Below are positions 12,101-20,121 of a stretch of 64,000 nucleotides of DNA, one piece after another. The translations under genes and the position numbers were made by a program. The notes under the pieces were generated by a model. The model worked only from the letters and a program-made list of their open reading frames with translations, had not been told where the DNA came from and searched no databases. The stretch's first letter is position 1. Each line of letters begins with the position of its first letter. Origin of the DNA: Bremerella volcania (lineage in GTDB: Bacteria; Planctomycetota; Planctomycetia; Pirellulales; Pirellulaceae); NCBI RefSeq assembly GCF_007748115.1, contig NZ_CP036289.1:806001-870000 (forward strand). Reading direction: 5' to 3'.

Positions 12101-13621
12101 CAACACGAGCGACTCGAAGGCGACATATTCACGATTGAGCCAAGGAACCAGCGTTTTGAGGTGATGGGAACCGACTCGGTTTGAGATCGCGGGGCGAAAG
12201 CCGTCGACAGGAGCCAACGGAAAGGGGGGCTGGGTATCCGCCGGCAATGCTTTCACATTGATCTGTTGAAATTCGAAAATGGGCTTCCCAGACTCAGGCC
12301 ACTGACTTTGGTCGATGTCAGGATCTTTGGGGAGGGGTGTGTAGAGGGGTGCGTCGTCTGCTTGGGCTCGATAATTCGCCAGTTTGTCAATCTCATGGGG
12401 CAGGACTTGCAGCCACGAGGTTCGGGCTTCCCCCGAGAGTTTCCGAGCCGCGCCGTTAGAGGCGGGAGCCTCAGCCGGATCGAGCGGCGGCTGCGGCATC
12501 GTGTAAAAGGCATTCTGCAGTGGCAAAAATGAGATGCGATCGCGGGAACGAAAGCGAATATATTCGATCCCTGAATTTCCGCAGACCAGGCGGTTCGATC
12601 GGTTGCCGTCGATCGTCTGACCCTTTTCGTTCACGATTCGATCGATGTGAAATTCCCCGTCTGGGGCCAGATAGTACTGGTCGGCGGCCTGATTAAAAAA
12701 CTGCGGCTTGTCAATGAAAAGAAGCCGCGATGTCGTCTCGGGTTTGAGGATCAACCGCTGACCATGACTCGTGCGGAAGTACGTACCGATTTCCAACTCA
12801 TGACGCGGGTCAAACTCTAGGTAGGAGTCTGCGACGATTCGCGAATCCTCATCCAATTGAACGCCATGGTGGAAGAAATCGAGGTAGGCCCGCATGGGAG
12901 CGTTGCCAGAAGGGACAAAGGGAGGAGAAATATCGAATACCGCGAATCGCCGCGAAACGAGCGTATCGGGGTCGGCAATCTGTTCGATAGTCCTTTCCAC
13001 GTCAAAGATACGGCGGAAGTATCGCAAACCGATGTCGAGTCGATCGAAGTCATCCGGTTTGTCGACCGTCGCGGCGTTAGCCGACAAGGCGCACTCAAAT
13101 CGCGAAACATGTTTTGAATGATCGTCGACGACGGCCAACTGGAAGGAGTCTCCTTGAAGCTTTACGTGAAAGCGGTCCCGCTCCAGTTTGGGAGAAGACG
13201 GTTGCGAACCGAAAGCGAATAGAAAACCATTGGGACCAAAACCAAGTCGTGTTCCCTGAGGAATGTTCAACTTGTAATTGCGGATCCCCAACTCGACATC
13301 GTTAGTGATGGGAGCGTCTTGTGGGGCGGCCACAGGAACGCGGACTGTCTGGGTAAATACGCCGGGGGCTGCACTCCATCCAATTCGTATGTCCGGCTGC
13401 GACTGGAACATGTTCCAGATGGCTTCTCCAACACTCAGAAACTCGAGGGCCTTTCCCCTGGGAAAGAACACGTACCGCGCACTACCCCAGGTCTCGGCAA
13501 GTGTTTGAGGATTGGCCGAGGAATCGTCGGGATCGAGAACTACGGCAAATCGCGCTTGCGCGGGATCGATACCGGCCACCAAAAACAAATTGGTCGACTG
13601 ATGACGCTGTATGGCTACCAT
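9107..13621 (-). CDS. Giant hypothetical protein B (1504 aa), beta-rich
   Basis: Unrecognised. The ATG at 13621 overlaps the end of the upstream gene by 7 bp and has an AGGTGA motif upstream, which supports translational coupling. There is no signal peptide. The C-terminal ~600 residues are strikingly amphipathic and Gly-rich, with alternating hydrophobic strands such as FGLGLSIGLGKEV and FSFGVSVSVYGILEG, and near the end VKVSVEVVIKTIKIFGKKIK followed by a strongly acidic tail. This looks like an extended beta-sheet, groove or barrel-like structure. A relation to large DUF6603-type proteins is possible but I cannot confirm it. No nucleotide-binding or protease motif is visible. Its role is probably shared with protein C. 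Confidence 0.86.
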   Translation of the reverse strand: MVAIQRHQSTNLFLVAGIDPAQARFAVVLDPDDSSANPQTLAETWGSARYVFFPRGKALEFLSVGEAIWNMFQSQPDIRIGWSAAPGVFTQTVRVPVAAPQDAPITNDVELGIRNYKLNIPQGTRLGFGPNGFLFAFGSQPSSPKLERDRFHVKLQGDSFQLAVVDDHSKHVSRFECALSANAATVDKPDDFDRLDIGLRYFRRIFDVERTIEQIADPDTLVSRRFAVFDISPPFVPSGNAPMRAYLDFFHHGVQLDEDSRIVADSYLEFDPRHELEIGTYFRTSHGQRLILKPETTSRLLFIDKPQFFNQAADQYYLAPDGEFHIDRIVNEKGQTIDGNRSNRLVCGNSGIEYIRFRSRDRISFLPLQNAFYTMPQPPLDPAEAPASNGAARKLSGEARTSWLQVLPHEIDKLANYRAQADDAPLYTPLPKDPDIDQSQWPESGKPIFEFQQINVKALPADTQPPFPLAPVDGFRPAISNRVGSHHLKTLVPWLNREYVAFESLVLQPSRREIIGQVQATAPPAPVSFAERTDEELQDTVTPQGLIVQTNPQQGFRYETLQLARSEPPNEDAFLTLKNVFENQNLVDALQRNRLFAVLSRIPTGVIFDDDTFKILSWAFAFKFDRTTPPEDRPLLIFKLYEGKSFAELAEDETLWAAGLHSANDKEAVRAYVKRIQQKRTEELNSKDRKLDLYKGIYQKLHDPNWNGILGINLVLDSQNLPDQLQGLAIGIDLKELRWDHVGFNATRFSGNANGQVESERTSAFALLDYNAPKEKKPEGGPAYKILVRSLQVLFEQSKLRQFNAKVELTSAEMFKQKTKDDTNTVTLLGSYAQKDGLDTYTFAYAGNQKITFDAVSKFIENVTIRKVTMVTVAPDASGFRKTQFLIDGEISSGDTIEDYLCIEGVKFKDLSATFRFREGGSDLQPVDFDPGIVSFDLTDNKCESSLLTHIPLKLREFFFSLSDKLVNLTDLGFLPLSAATGDFDVKFDYGFSFALDLGSLGELTSSLKDLKAEIFVGWQQLKPELPVLGMKLPNGRMELGIQGVIKLTIEDFQVCIERFGAGNEKRFFAIAMRDCTLELLGISIPDESGEGKKLNIYLFPNPDDPLGDRVGWFGGLSFDSDKQFVGAGQRVQIEAPSGGGPQNFDSIIKQLKDYRTALGDEPCQKLRTVMHYSRENEWTAGFDLQVVDSVKLGVIFNDPHLYGLKIDVAKLFALQVVYRKITDELGVYSAEIRLPDAIRQIELGAASLTLPIIGIEVYTNGDFRLDLGFPWQLSFERCFNLQIFPFIGKGGFYVGRLLGVSTNMLPGLPADARVAVFGLGLSIGLGKEVTKGIFSFGVSVSVYGILEGALGYHKDNSDILPPDAYALVGRVGIIGILFGSVDFGIVKAAVHITIEIGMPFRIQQLPGKSFEISVPGIEANVKVSVEVVIKTIKIFGKKIKISFTFKFEMHIRLDFPIGSDSSTAREARLTSMAGEPAMLEAQDDSQIDWDEDLFTDLFTLLEA

Positions 13622-14842
13622 CGGATCTCGTCACCTTTCAGAAGGGGAATTTCAAAGCAGGCCGCGTCCAGGGGGCCTGCTACATGAAAAACGACGCGAT
13701 GAAGCCCTTGAGCGTCTCGTCGATATAGCTTTGCATTGGTCTTATAGTTCCCTCGCGGCCAATCTTCCCGCCGTTGGACGAGTTGTCGAAACCGAGTCGA
13801 TACCGATACGTACGTTGGTTCGCCATCAAACTTCACGGCGACTTCCGGAACGGCAAAGCTTCTTCCTCGAAACGTCAATAGCGTTCGTGAAAATCCCTCG
13901 CTTAAGAAGGGATCTTCTTGGATCGTCCAGTCAATTTCCCCTTCATTCAGCATGCGATACAGTGACCGACCCTCCAGATCCGCCCGATCATCGGAACCAA
14001 CGAGGACGACGTGGTTTTTCGGTTTGTCTTCGGCTGTCTGGCTGGCAAACCAAGTTTGGGGATAAACCAGCCGGTACTTGCTGACGGGGGTCTGCGAAGT
14101 ACTTAAATCGAGCGTGCCGGAAGCAACATTAGTGAAGTCGTTGGTTTGATCGTGCGGCAACGCCATCGACTCACGTAGATCTCCCAAGAACGGATCAAAG
14201 GAAAGGAACGGATTGGTCACACCCGCGACCCGCGTCGGTTGTTCGCTCACTTCCAGATAGGTAACCCCGCTGGCAACGTAGCCCCGAATCGTTCCCTTGT
14301 CGTCAGGAAAACCTCGGCCTTCGTTTTGCAGGGCCGCGTGCTCCACACGCAGACGCATTCCTGGTTTGAGATCGATGGCGGCAACAATAGGTGTCTGAGT
14401 AGGCTCCGGCGATATTCGAGGCCCCATCAAACCGAAGTTCCACCGCTTCAGTTCAGTAAATGTCTTAGGGCCTACGGCAACATATTGTTTCCAAAAATGA
14501 TCTCGGACCTTGTCGGCATGAAAGTACTTTTCTAGTTCGGATCGATTTCTTTCGAAGAAATCAACAAATGTCGAACCCGCTGCGGGATCGAAACAGCTTT
14601 GCGAAGCGTTGTTAGGATCGGAATAAGTATAGATAAGAGGTTGATAGATTGCTTCCGGCGATAGCGTTAGCCAGATGTAATACTCACGAACCCAAGAACC
14701 GTGGCGGCATACCCAATGGCAGTGAACTCCAGTACGCAGCCCATTGTCAAAGCCTTGGGCTGGATAGGCCCATGAACGAGTAATCCCCGGTTGAAGCATG
14801 TCTTCACCGGGATTCATGATAAAAAAAGACTTCTTGTGACCA

Positions 14843-14852
14843 GGGGGGCATG
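14843..14852. repeat. Target-site duplication, left copy (GGGGGGCATG)
   Basis: Identical to 16112-16121. It encodes part of the Thr-Cys-Pro-Pro run of the interrupted gene. Confidence 0.93.
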
Positions 14853-14871
14853 CACGGCGATTGCACCATAA
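14853..14871. repeat. Left terminal inverted repeat of the ISAs1 element
   Basis: Begins CACGGCGATTGCACCATAA and pairs with the complement of 16093-16111. The first 12 bp are identical. Confidence 0.9.
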
Positions 14872-14872
14872 C

Positions 14873-16000
14873 TCACCGTCCCAGCAGGACTTCCATGCGG
14901 TAGTCATCGCCCCAGCCGCATTTTAATCGTTTGTTCTTCACGCCGACCTTGGCTGTCTTGTTGTTCTTCAGCAGGCTCAGGCTCGTCCTTCGTAGCAGGC
15001 TAAAGTTGGCGTCGGCGTGCCCTTTGCGGATGCGAGATTGATCTTCACCGAACGTCACGTCCAGTTGCCAGTGCAGGCTGTTTTCAATGCCCCAATGACC
15101 GCGAACGGCCTCGGCGAAACGCTTGCCGGAAAGGTACTTGCTCAGGATATAGTATCGCACCTCGCTCGTCTCGTTCCCGCCTTGCTTCACGATATTGATC
15201 GTCATCCCGATCGCCCTCAAGTTCGACCAACGATCTCGTGTGATGATCTCGTCGTTCACAGGGCAGATATAATAGGAACGCGACTCCTCGCGACCATGCC
15301 CTTTCTCGTGCGTTTCGTGACGGTGTACTTTGGCTCGCTTGAAATTGCTTTCCTGCTGCGCGACAAAAAAATCTTCGATCGAATCGTGGAGGGTCGGCTG
15401 ATTGCGCTTCACGGCCAGGCAATAATCGGCTCCCTGGTCGACGATCTTCTGAGCGATGTCCTGTTGGCAACCTTGAGCGTCAATCGTCACTAAACTGCCG
15501 GAAACCTCGACGATTTCAAGCAGTTTGGGAATGGCGGTGATCTCGTTGCTCTTCGCGTCGGTTACTACCTGGCCGAGACTCACATGATTGGCAGTCGCCC
15601 AGGCACTGACCATGTGAATGGCCGCCTTGCTGCTGGCCTTGTCGAAACTCCGCCGCAGCGTCTTGCCGTCAATCGCGATGATCTGCCCGTCGGTGATTTC
15701 GTGTAAGGCGGTGATCCAAGTCAGCAAACACTTCTCAAACTCAGCCGGATTCAGCGAAGCCAAGATCGCATTAAAGCGATCGTGCGAAGGGATGCCGGAA
15801 CTCAAATCAAGGAACTTACCCAGCCACTCCTTCTTCATCTCGGCCCAGTCGGCGATAGCCACAAAATCATCCGCCCCACTCATCACCGCACACAGCGCGA
15901 TGGTCACGATATTCGTTAACGGATAAGTCACCTTGCGAGTCCGCGGATCGGTCAGATCGGCAAAGCACTCTTGAAGGGAAACAGGCGAACGTGACGACAT
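14873..16000 (-). CDS. ISAs1-family transposase
   Basis: A DDE transposase of 375 aa from the ATG at 16000, which has AGGTG about 10 bp upstream; an in-frame upstream ATG at 16039 is less likely. The N-terminus carries the DDE_Tnp_1-associated region (LQECFADLTDPRTRK). The catalytic core shows IAIDGKTLRRS (first Asp), VTIDAQGCQ followed by YCLAVKRNQP (second Asp region) and GHWGIENSLHWQLDVTF (Glu region with the ENxLHW motif typical of the family). The stop codon lies 20 bp inside the left end of the element. No frameshift or missing motif is seen, so it is probably active. Confidence 0.96.
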   Translation of the reverse strand: MSSRSPVSLQECFADLTDPRTRKVTYPLTNIVTIALCAVMSGADDFVAIADWAEMKKEWLGKFLDLSSGIPSHDRFNAILASLNPAEFEKCLLTWITALHEITDGQIIAIDGKTLRRSFDKASSKAAIHMVSAWATANHVSLGQVVTDAKSNEITAIPKLLEIVEVSGSLVTIDAQGCQQDIAQKIVDQGADYCLAVKRNQPTLHDSIEDFFVAQQESNFKRAKVHRHETHEKGHGREESRSYYICPVNDEIITRDRWSNLRAIGMTINIVKQGGNETSEVRYYILSKYLSGKRFAEAVRGHWGIENSLHWQLDVTFGEDQSRIRKGHADANFSLLRRTSLSLLKNNKTAKVGVKNKRLKCGWGDDYRMEVLLGR

Positions 16001-16092
16001 GAGAAAGGCACCTGAGAACACCGGATCAGGCCGCGACAACCTCCGTCACAAAATCGCCTGACCGCCATTGCCTCAGTGTCGCAGATAACCCA

Positions 16093-16111
16093 TCATGGCG
16101 CAATCGCCGTG
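16093..16111. repeat. Right terminal inverted repeat of the ISAs1 element
   Basis: The reverse complement begins CACGGCGATTGCGCCATGA and matches the left end at 17 of 19 positions. Confidence 0.9.
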
Positions 16112-16121
16112 GGGGGGCATG
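16112..16121. repeat. Target-site duplication, right copy (GGGGGGCATG)
   Basis: Identical to 14843-14852 and directly abuts the right inverted repeat. Confidence 0.93.
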
Positions 16122-16341
16122 TCGGGGTGTGCAGGTAAGGAACACGCATCAAATTCTGAGGCGGCGGGAGAAAGTTCTCCATTTGGTTGTACGGTGGATA
16201 TTCGTGCATCGCCACCACATAGTCAGTCGAACAAATGTCATGCGAGAAGAGCGGACTGGTTATCCAACTAAACGCAAGGCACGATAATAGCAAACACAAC
16301 CGTCTCATTGCTGTACACCTTCTATGCTTGTAGGGAAACAA

Positions 16342-17316
16342 CTGTGTGCTGAACTTCGTCCAACTTGAGGTAGACGCGAGTATATAAATGCAGATGCATG
16401 AATGCCAGGACTTTTCTTGTTAAGGAATGATGATAGAAGTGTTTTGATATGTAGGCTCTCTTGGTATCGAAAGTAACGTCAGGAAATGCAGATTATTGTC
16501 GTCCGCGCATCCAATCCGATAGGGGCGACCAACGGAAGTCCCGGAATTCGTGGCAAAATGGCTGGCAGAGGCATTCGATTTAGGGCGCAGACATCAATAG
16601 CTGCTCGTGATTGATTACGAACAAAACATGCGTCGATCATCTGTGCGTGCGATGCTGGGTATCCGTTAGAGCATCAAGGTGGTTGCCAGGCCGAATGGTA
16701 GCCAGGTTCATTCCTGATAGGGCTGAGTTTGGGGTTCGTTGGAGGACGAAGGCTTGGCTCCTCTTCTGAGCGAACTCGTGGAGAGCAGCATTGGTAAGCT
16801 GAGGTCAAAAGTGACAAGCACGTTCGTCCCACTGACAAGCCAGCCAGTGGTCTTTACCGATGGCGCATGCAACCTTAGCTCCGATGCCAACACCTGACGC
16901 CATCGAAGCCAAGTCGAAAGGTGATGAGCATGATCAAACGTCTCCCAGGCAACATCGTCCGAGGCAAAACGGACCAAAGATGCCACGAAGAATTGCTCCT
17001 GATGTCGCTGCCCCACCAAGTTATGATTCTCTGGTGGGCTTGAGTTTTTTACAGAGCCATGCCTGAACCATTTCATGGCGTTCGGGGAGCAGGCAGATAT
17101 TTTTCTGTCAACCGAATTCTGGTGTGATATGATGGGAATCGGTCCTGGGTTGATAATCCATGTCGGGCGATAAGTCACTCAATGCCGAGTATCGTTCCTC
17201 GATGTGGCCTAGTTGAAGTCGAATCAATGCTTCTTGCTCCATAGGGCCTCCCGCCAACTTCCCCCTTTGCCTCTCCATAATGACTGGGCGCTGCCCGCAT
17301 CTTTCAGGGTCTGACT
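16342..17316. other. Intergenic region without a recognisable gene
   Basis: About 1 kb between two divergent units (the interrupted gene A on the minus strand and the cytochrome-WD40 gene on the plus strand), so it should hold both promoters. Short open frames exist on both strands but none has a protein-like sequence or a convincing start. No repeat or IS remnant was recognised. Confidence 0.6.
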
Positions 17317-20106
17317 ATGCGACTCTTTGTACTCTGTTGTGCAATTCTCATTAGTTGTTGCACAGCGACTTTCGGTGAACCAATTACCGTGGCCGATATT
17401 CAGCGATCCAATCCAGTTTCATTCGAGAAAGAGATCCTTCCGATCTTCCGGCGCAGTTGTCTTGCCTGTCACAGTGCCAGCGAAGCGAATGGAGAATTGG
17501 TTTTGGAAACTCCGGCGACAATTCGCAAAGGAGGGGACTCTGGAGCGGCGGTCATTCCTGGTAAAGGGGCTGAAAGTTTGCTTGTCAAGCTGTCGGCGCA
17601 CCAGGAGGAGTCTTTCATGCCTCCTCCTGATAACGATGTGAACGCTCCCCAACTGACTTCGCAGGAACTTGGGCTTATCCGTCTATGGATCGACCAAGGT
17701 GCCGTAGGCGGATCGTCTGCTACATCGACAACACCGCGAGATTGGAGTTCGATTCCTAAGAATCTGGGCCCGGTCTACGCAGCGGCACTGAGCCCTGATG
17801 GACAATTCGTGGCGGTGAGCCGAGCTAACCGGCTATTCATTTACCACGCTGAGTCCGGGAAATTGGTCGGAAGTTTGGAGGATCCCTCGCTGAAACCTCC
17901 TGCGGCGCATCGTGATCTGGTCCAATCGCTTGCCTGGGGAAGCGATGGTTCGTTGCTCGTCTCAGGCGGATTTCGTGAGGCAAAGCTGTGGGAAAAGCCA
18001 CTCGACGCACGTGCGTTGTCATTCCCAACTAAATCGGCAACGACAGCGTTGGCTTTCAGCACCGATCGCAAGTGGATGGCTACCGCTGGTGATGACCATG
18101 TCATTCAGCTTTGGAGCCTTGAGACTTCAAAACGCGGTCCGAAAATGACTGGGCACGGGGATTTGATCACTGCCCTGCGGTTTACTTCAGACGGCAGGCA
18201 TTTGTTCTCGGCATCGCACGATAAGACGATCCGGGTGTGGAACTGTTCCGAAGGTACGCAAGCGGGGCTTGTTCAGGTTCCCACGCCGATCCACGCGATC
18301 GAATTGTTGTGGACTACCGCGGTGCCGGACAATGATGCACAGCCTCGGCAAATGCTAATTGCGGGAGGTGTCGATAAGGTACTACGGACTTGGCTGGTAG
18401 AACCCGACGCGACGGCACAGGCGTGGTCCATGATCGAAGCAGAAGAACTTCCAGGACACACAGAAGCTATCACTTCTCTTGCTGCGATATCCGGGCAGAC
18501 AATGCATGTCTATTCAGCGAGCCGCGACGGAACGGTACGCCACTGGGACCTGGAGAAAAAAAAGCAGCTTGGTCAATTCTCGCATGGCGCGCCGGTGCTG
18601 GCAGTTGCCGTCCGATCGGATGGGCAGCGAATCGCTTCAGTTAGTGAAAACAATACCGCAAAGCTGTGGGATAAGGGCGGCAAGCAGATCGCCGAGATGA
18701 AGGGAGACCCGCGATTACAGCAGCATGCACAGAGGAAAAAGCAGATCCTCGCCGCGGCGCAGCAGCGATTGGCAATTGTCAAGCAGCGACTTGCTACCGT
18801 TGAAGACGTGCTCAAGAAGCGGATCGAGGCGAAAGAAACTTCCGATAAGGAAGTTGCCGCAGCCGAAAAGGATCTCGCTCAGAGGAAAACGGCGCTGGAC
18901 AAATTAAATAATGAGCCACCCGCTTCAGAGCCTGCTGCTGCCGAAGACGCAGAGAAAGAAGAGAAGCCTGATGATGTTGAAACCATGAAAGAAGCGGCTC
19001 AAAAGAAGCTACAAGAGGCAATGTCAGCCCAGCAACTGGCGACCAAGAAACAAACTGCGGCCGAAGCAGCCGTAAAACAAGCGGAAGAAAGCGTCGCGTT
19101 GGTTAACCAGCTAGTAGAGCACGCTGCGGCGAGAGTAGAAGAAGCTCAGGCCAGATCCGATTTGGCGGTCAAGCAGTCAAGCGAGTCGGAATTACCTCTG
19201 CGTTCGGTTAGCTTCTCGCTCGATGGAACGAGACTGGCGACCGCGGGTGATTTTCCGACCGTGCAGATCTGGAATGCTGAAACAGGGATCGCGGTAGATG
19301 CCTTGGCGAAGCAACCAGGCTCCCTTTCCCCGATCGAATTTATCGGCAATGATCGTCTGCTTTCATCGTTCGGAACGACGGAAACGGTTGTTTGGGAACT
19401 GAATCCCGCTTGGCGGCTACGACAGACAATCGATTCCGCTGAGAGTGACGACCCGATCATGGGACGCGTCACGTCACTCGATATCGACGCGAATGACGCC
19501 CAACTGCTAATTGGTAGTGGCCTACCATCACGAAACGGCGAACTCAGTCTATTCCGTCTGGAAGACAGTGCCTGCATCCAGCATCTGCCGGATGCGCACT
19601 CCGACGTGGTTTATTCTGCGAGGTTCTCTCCCGATGGTACGCAGTTTATTTCCGGCGGCGCCGATAAGTACGTACGACTCTGGAACCTAACTGACCAGGA
19701 TCCATTGAAGCAGTTTGAAGGGCATTCCGATTATGTGTTGGGTGTGTCCTGGAAAGACGACGCGACATCCATTGCGACTGCATCGTCGGATAAAACCATC
19801 AAGGTCTGGGACGCGGAAACGGCTGATCAATTGAAGACGATTTCCGGCTTCGGAAAGGATGTCACGGCGGTACGATTCGTTGGGGCTACGAATCATGTGG
19901 TTTCGAGCTGTGGCGACGGAATCGTTCGTCTGCAGGATGCCGCCAGTGGTAAGTCGATCAGAACCTTTCAAGCTGGCGTCTGGCTGCACTGCGTCGATGC
20001 GACGGCAGACGAAAAGTTGGTGATCGCCGGGGGCGATGACGGACGGTTATTTATCTGGGACGGGACGAATGGGAAGCAGCTGAAGTCGATACTCGTGGGC
20101 GAATAA
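17317..20106 (+). CDS. Planctomycete cytochrome c - WD40 - coiled-coil - WD40 protein
   Basis: A 929-aa exported protein. Residues 1-20 form a signal peptide. Residues ~35-130 are a planctomycete cytochrome-type domain with a CLACH motif (C48, C51, H52) and the family signature FMPPP. A first WD40 propeller spans ~150-460 (repeats ending in LWSL, VWNC, HWDL, LWDK). A long Lys/Glu/Ala-rich coiled coil follows at ~465-625, then a second WD40 block to the C-terminus (IWNA, LWNL, VWDA, IWDG). Heme attachment is inferred from CxxCH. Propeller plus coiled coil suggests an envelope scaffold near the neighbouring DUF1549/DUF1501 proteins. It converges on that operon with 13 bp between stops. Confidence 0.93.
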   Translation: MRLFVLCCAILISCCTATFGEPITVADIQRSNPVSFEKEILPIFRRSCLACHSASEANGELVLETPATIRKGGDSGAAVIPGKGAESLLVKLSAHQEESFMPPPDNDVNAPQLTSQELGLIRLWIDQGAVGGSSATSTTPRDWSSIPKNLGPVYAAALSPDGQFVAVSRANRLFIYHAESGKLVGSLEDPSLKPPAAHRDLVQSLAWGSDGSLLVSGGFREAKLWEKPLDARALSFPTKSATTALAFSTDRKWMATAGDDHVIQLWSLETSKRGPKMTGHGDLITALRFTSDGRHLFSASHDKTIRVWNCSEGTQAGLVQVPTPIHAIELLWTTAVPDNDAQPRQMLIAGGVDKVLRTWLVEPDATAQAWSMIEAEELPGHTEAITSLAAISGQTMHVYSASRDGTVRHWDLEKKKQLGQFSHGAPVLAVAVRSDGQRIASVSENNTAKLWDKGGKQIAEMKGDPRLQQHAQRKKQILAAAQQRLAIVKQRLATVEDVLKKRIEAKETSDKEVAAAEKDLAQRKTALDKLNNEPPASEPAAAEDAEKEEKPDDVETMKEAAQKKLQEAMSAQQLATKKQTAAEAAVKQAEESVALVNQLVEHAAARVEEAQARSDLAVKQSSESELPLRSVSFSLDGTRLATAGDFPTVQIWNAETGIAVDALAKQPGSLSPIEFIGNDRLLSSFGTTETVVWELNPAWRLRQTIDSAESDDPIMGRVTSLDIDANDAQLLIGSGLPSRNGELSLFRLEDSACIQHLPDAHSDVVYSARFSPDGTQFISGGADKYVRLWNLTDQDPLKQFEGHSDYVLGVSWKDDATSIATASSDKTIKVWDAETADQLKTISGFGKDVTAVRFVGATNHVVSSCGDGIVRLQDAASGKSIRTFQAGVWLHCVDATADEKLVIAGGDDGRLFIWDGTNGKQLKSILVGE

Positions 20107-20121
20107 GTGCCCACGAGTATC
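20088..20121. terminator. Perfect 13-bp hairpin between convergent genes, probably bidirectional terminator
   Basis: GATACTCGTGGGC (20088-20100) and its exact complement GCCCACGAGTATC (20109-20121) are separated by 8 nt. The plus-strand stop codon lies in the loop, and the minus-strand stop overlaps the right arm. No T-run follows on either strand, so it is not a classical intrinsic terminator. Position and perfection still argue for 3'-end formation or protection. Confidence 0.65.

Larger units (their letters stand above)
14853..16111 (-). mobile_element. ISAs1-family insertion sequence, complete
   Basis: A 1259-bp element with one transposase gene. It is bounded by terminal inverted repeats beginning CACGGCGATTGC, which match perfectly for 12 bp and at 17 of the first 19 positions. 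It is flanked by a perfect 10-bp direct repeat, GGGGGGCATG. Target duplications of 8-10 bp are typical of ISAs1. The intact ends, intact transposase and exact duplication suggest recent insertion. Confidence 0.96.
13615..16308 (-). pseudogene. Secreted hypothetical protein gene A, interrupted by an ISAs1 element
   Basis: The two ends of one gene flank the insertion sequence at 14853-16111. The 5' part starts at the ATG at 16308 (MRRLCLLLSCLAFSW, a signal peptide) and runs to HTPTCPP. The 3' part resumes with CPPGHKKSFFIMN and ends at 13615. Removing the IS plus one copy of the 10-bp duplication deletes 1269 bp, a multiple of three, and restores one open frame of 474 aa. The intact protein would be exported and contains a Cys/His/Trp-rich patch (GVHCHWVCRHGSW). 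It is the first gene of the unit with the two giant proteins. As it stands the product is truncated after about 66 native residues. Downstream expression may now depend on the IS or an internal promoter. Confidence 0.9.

Noticed and set aside
11465-12184. 239-codon plus-strand frame opposite giant protein B (and similar frames opposite protein C)
   Set aside because: Antisense shadow of a long coding region; no start signals or domain.
14853-14907. Start codon inside the IS that makes the 3' part of gene A look like a separate 430-aa gene
   Set aside because: The first ~18 residues come from the IS end; removing the IS restores one continuous frame with a signal peptide.
16708-17178. 156-codon open frame on the minus strand in the long intergenic region
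   Set aside because: Sequence is not protein-like and lies where the divergent promoters should be.
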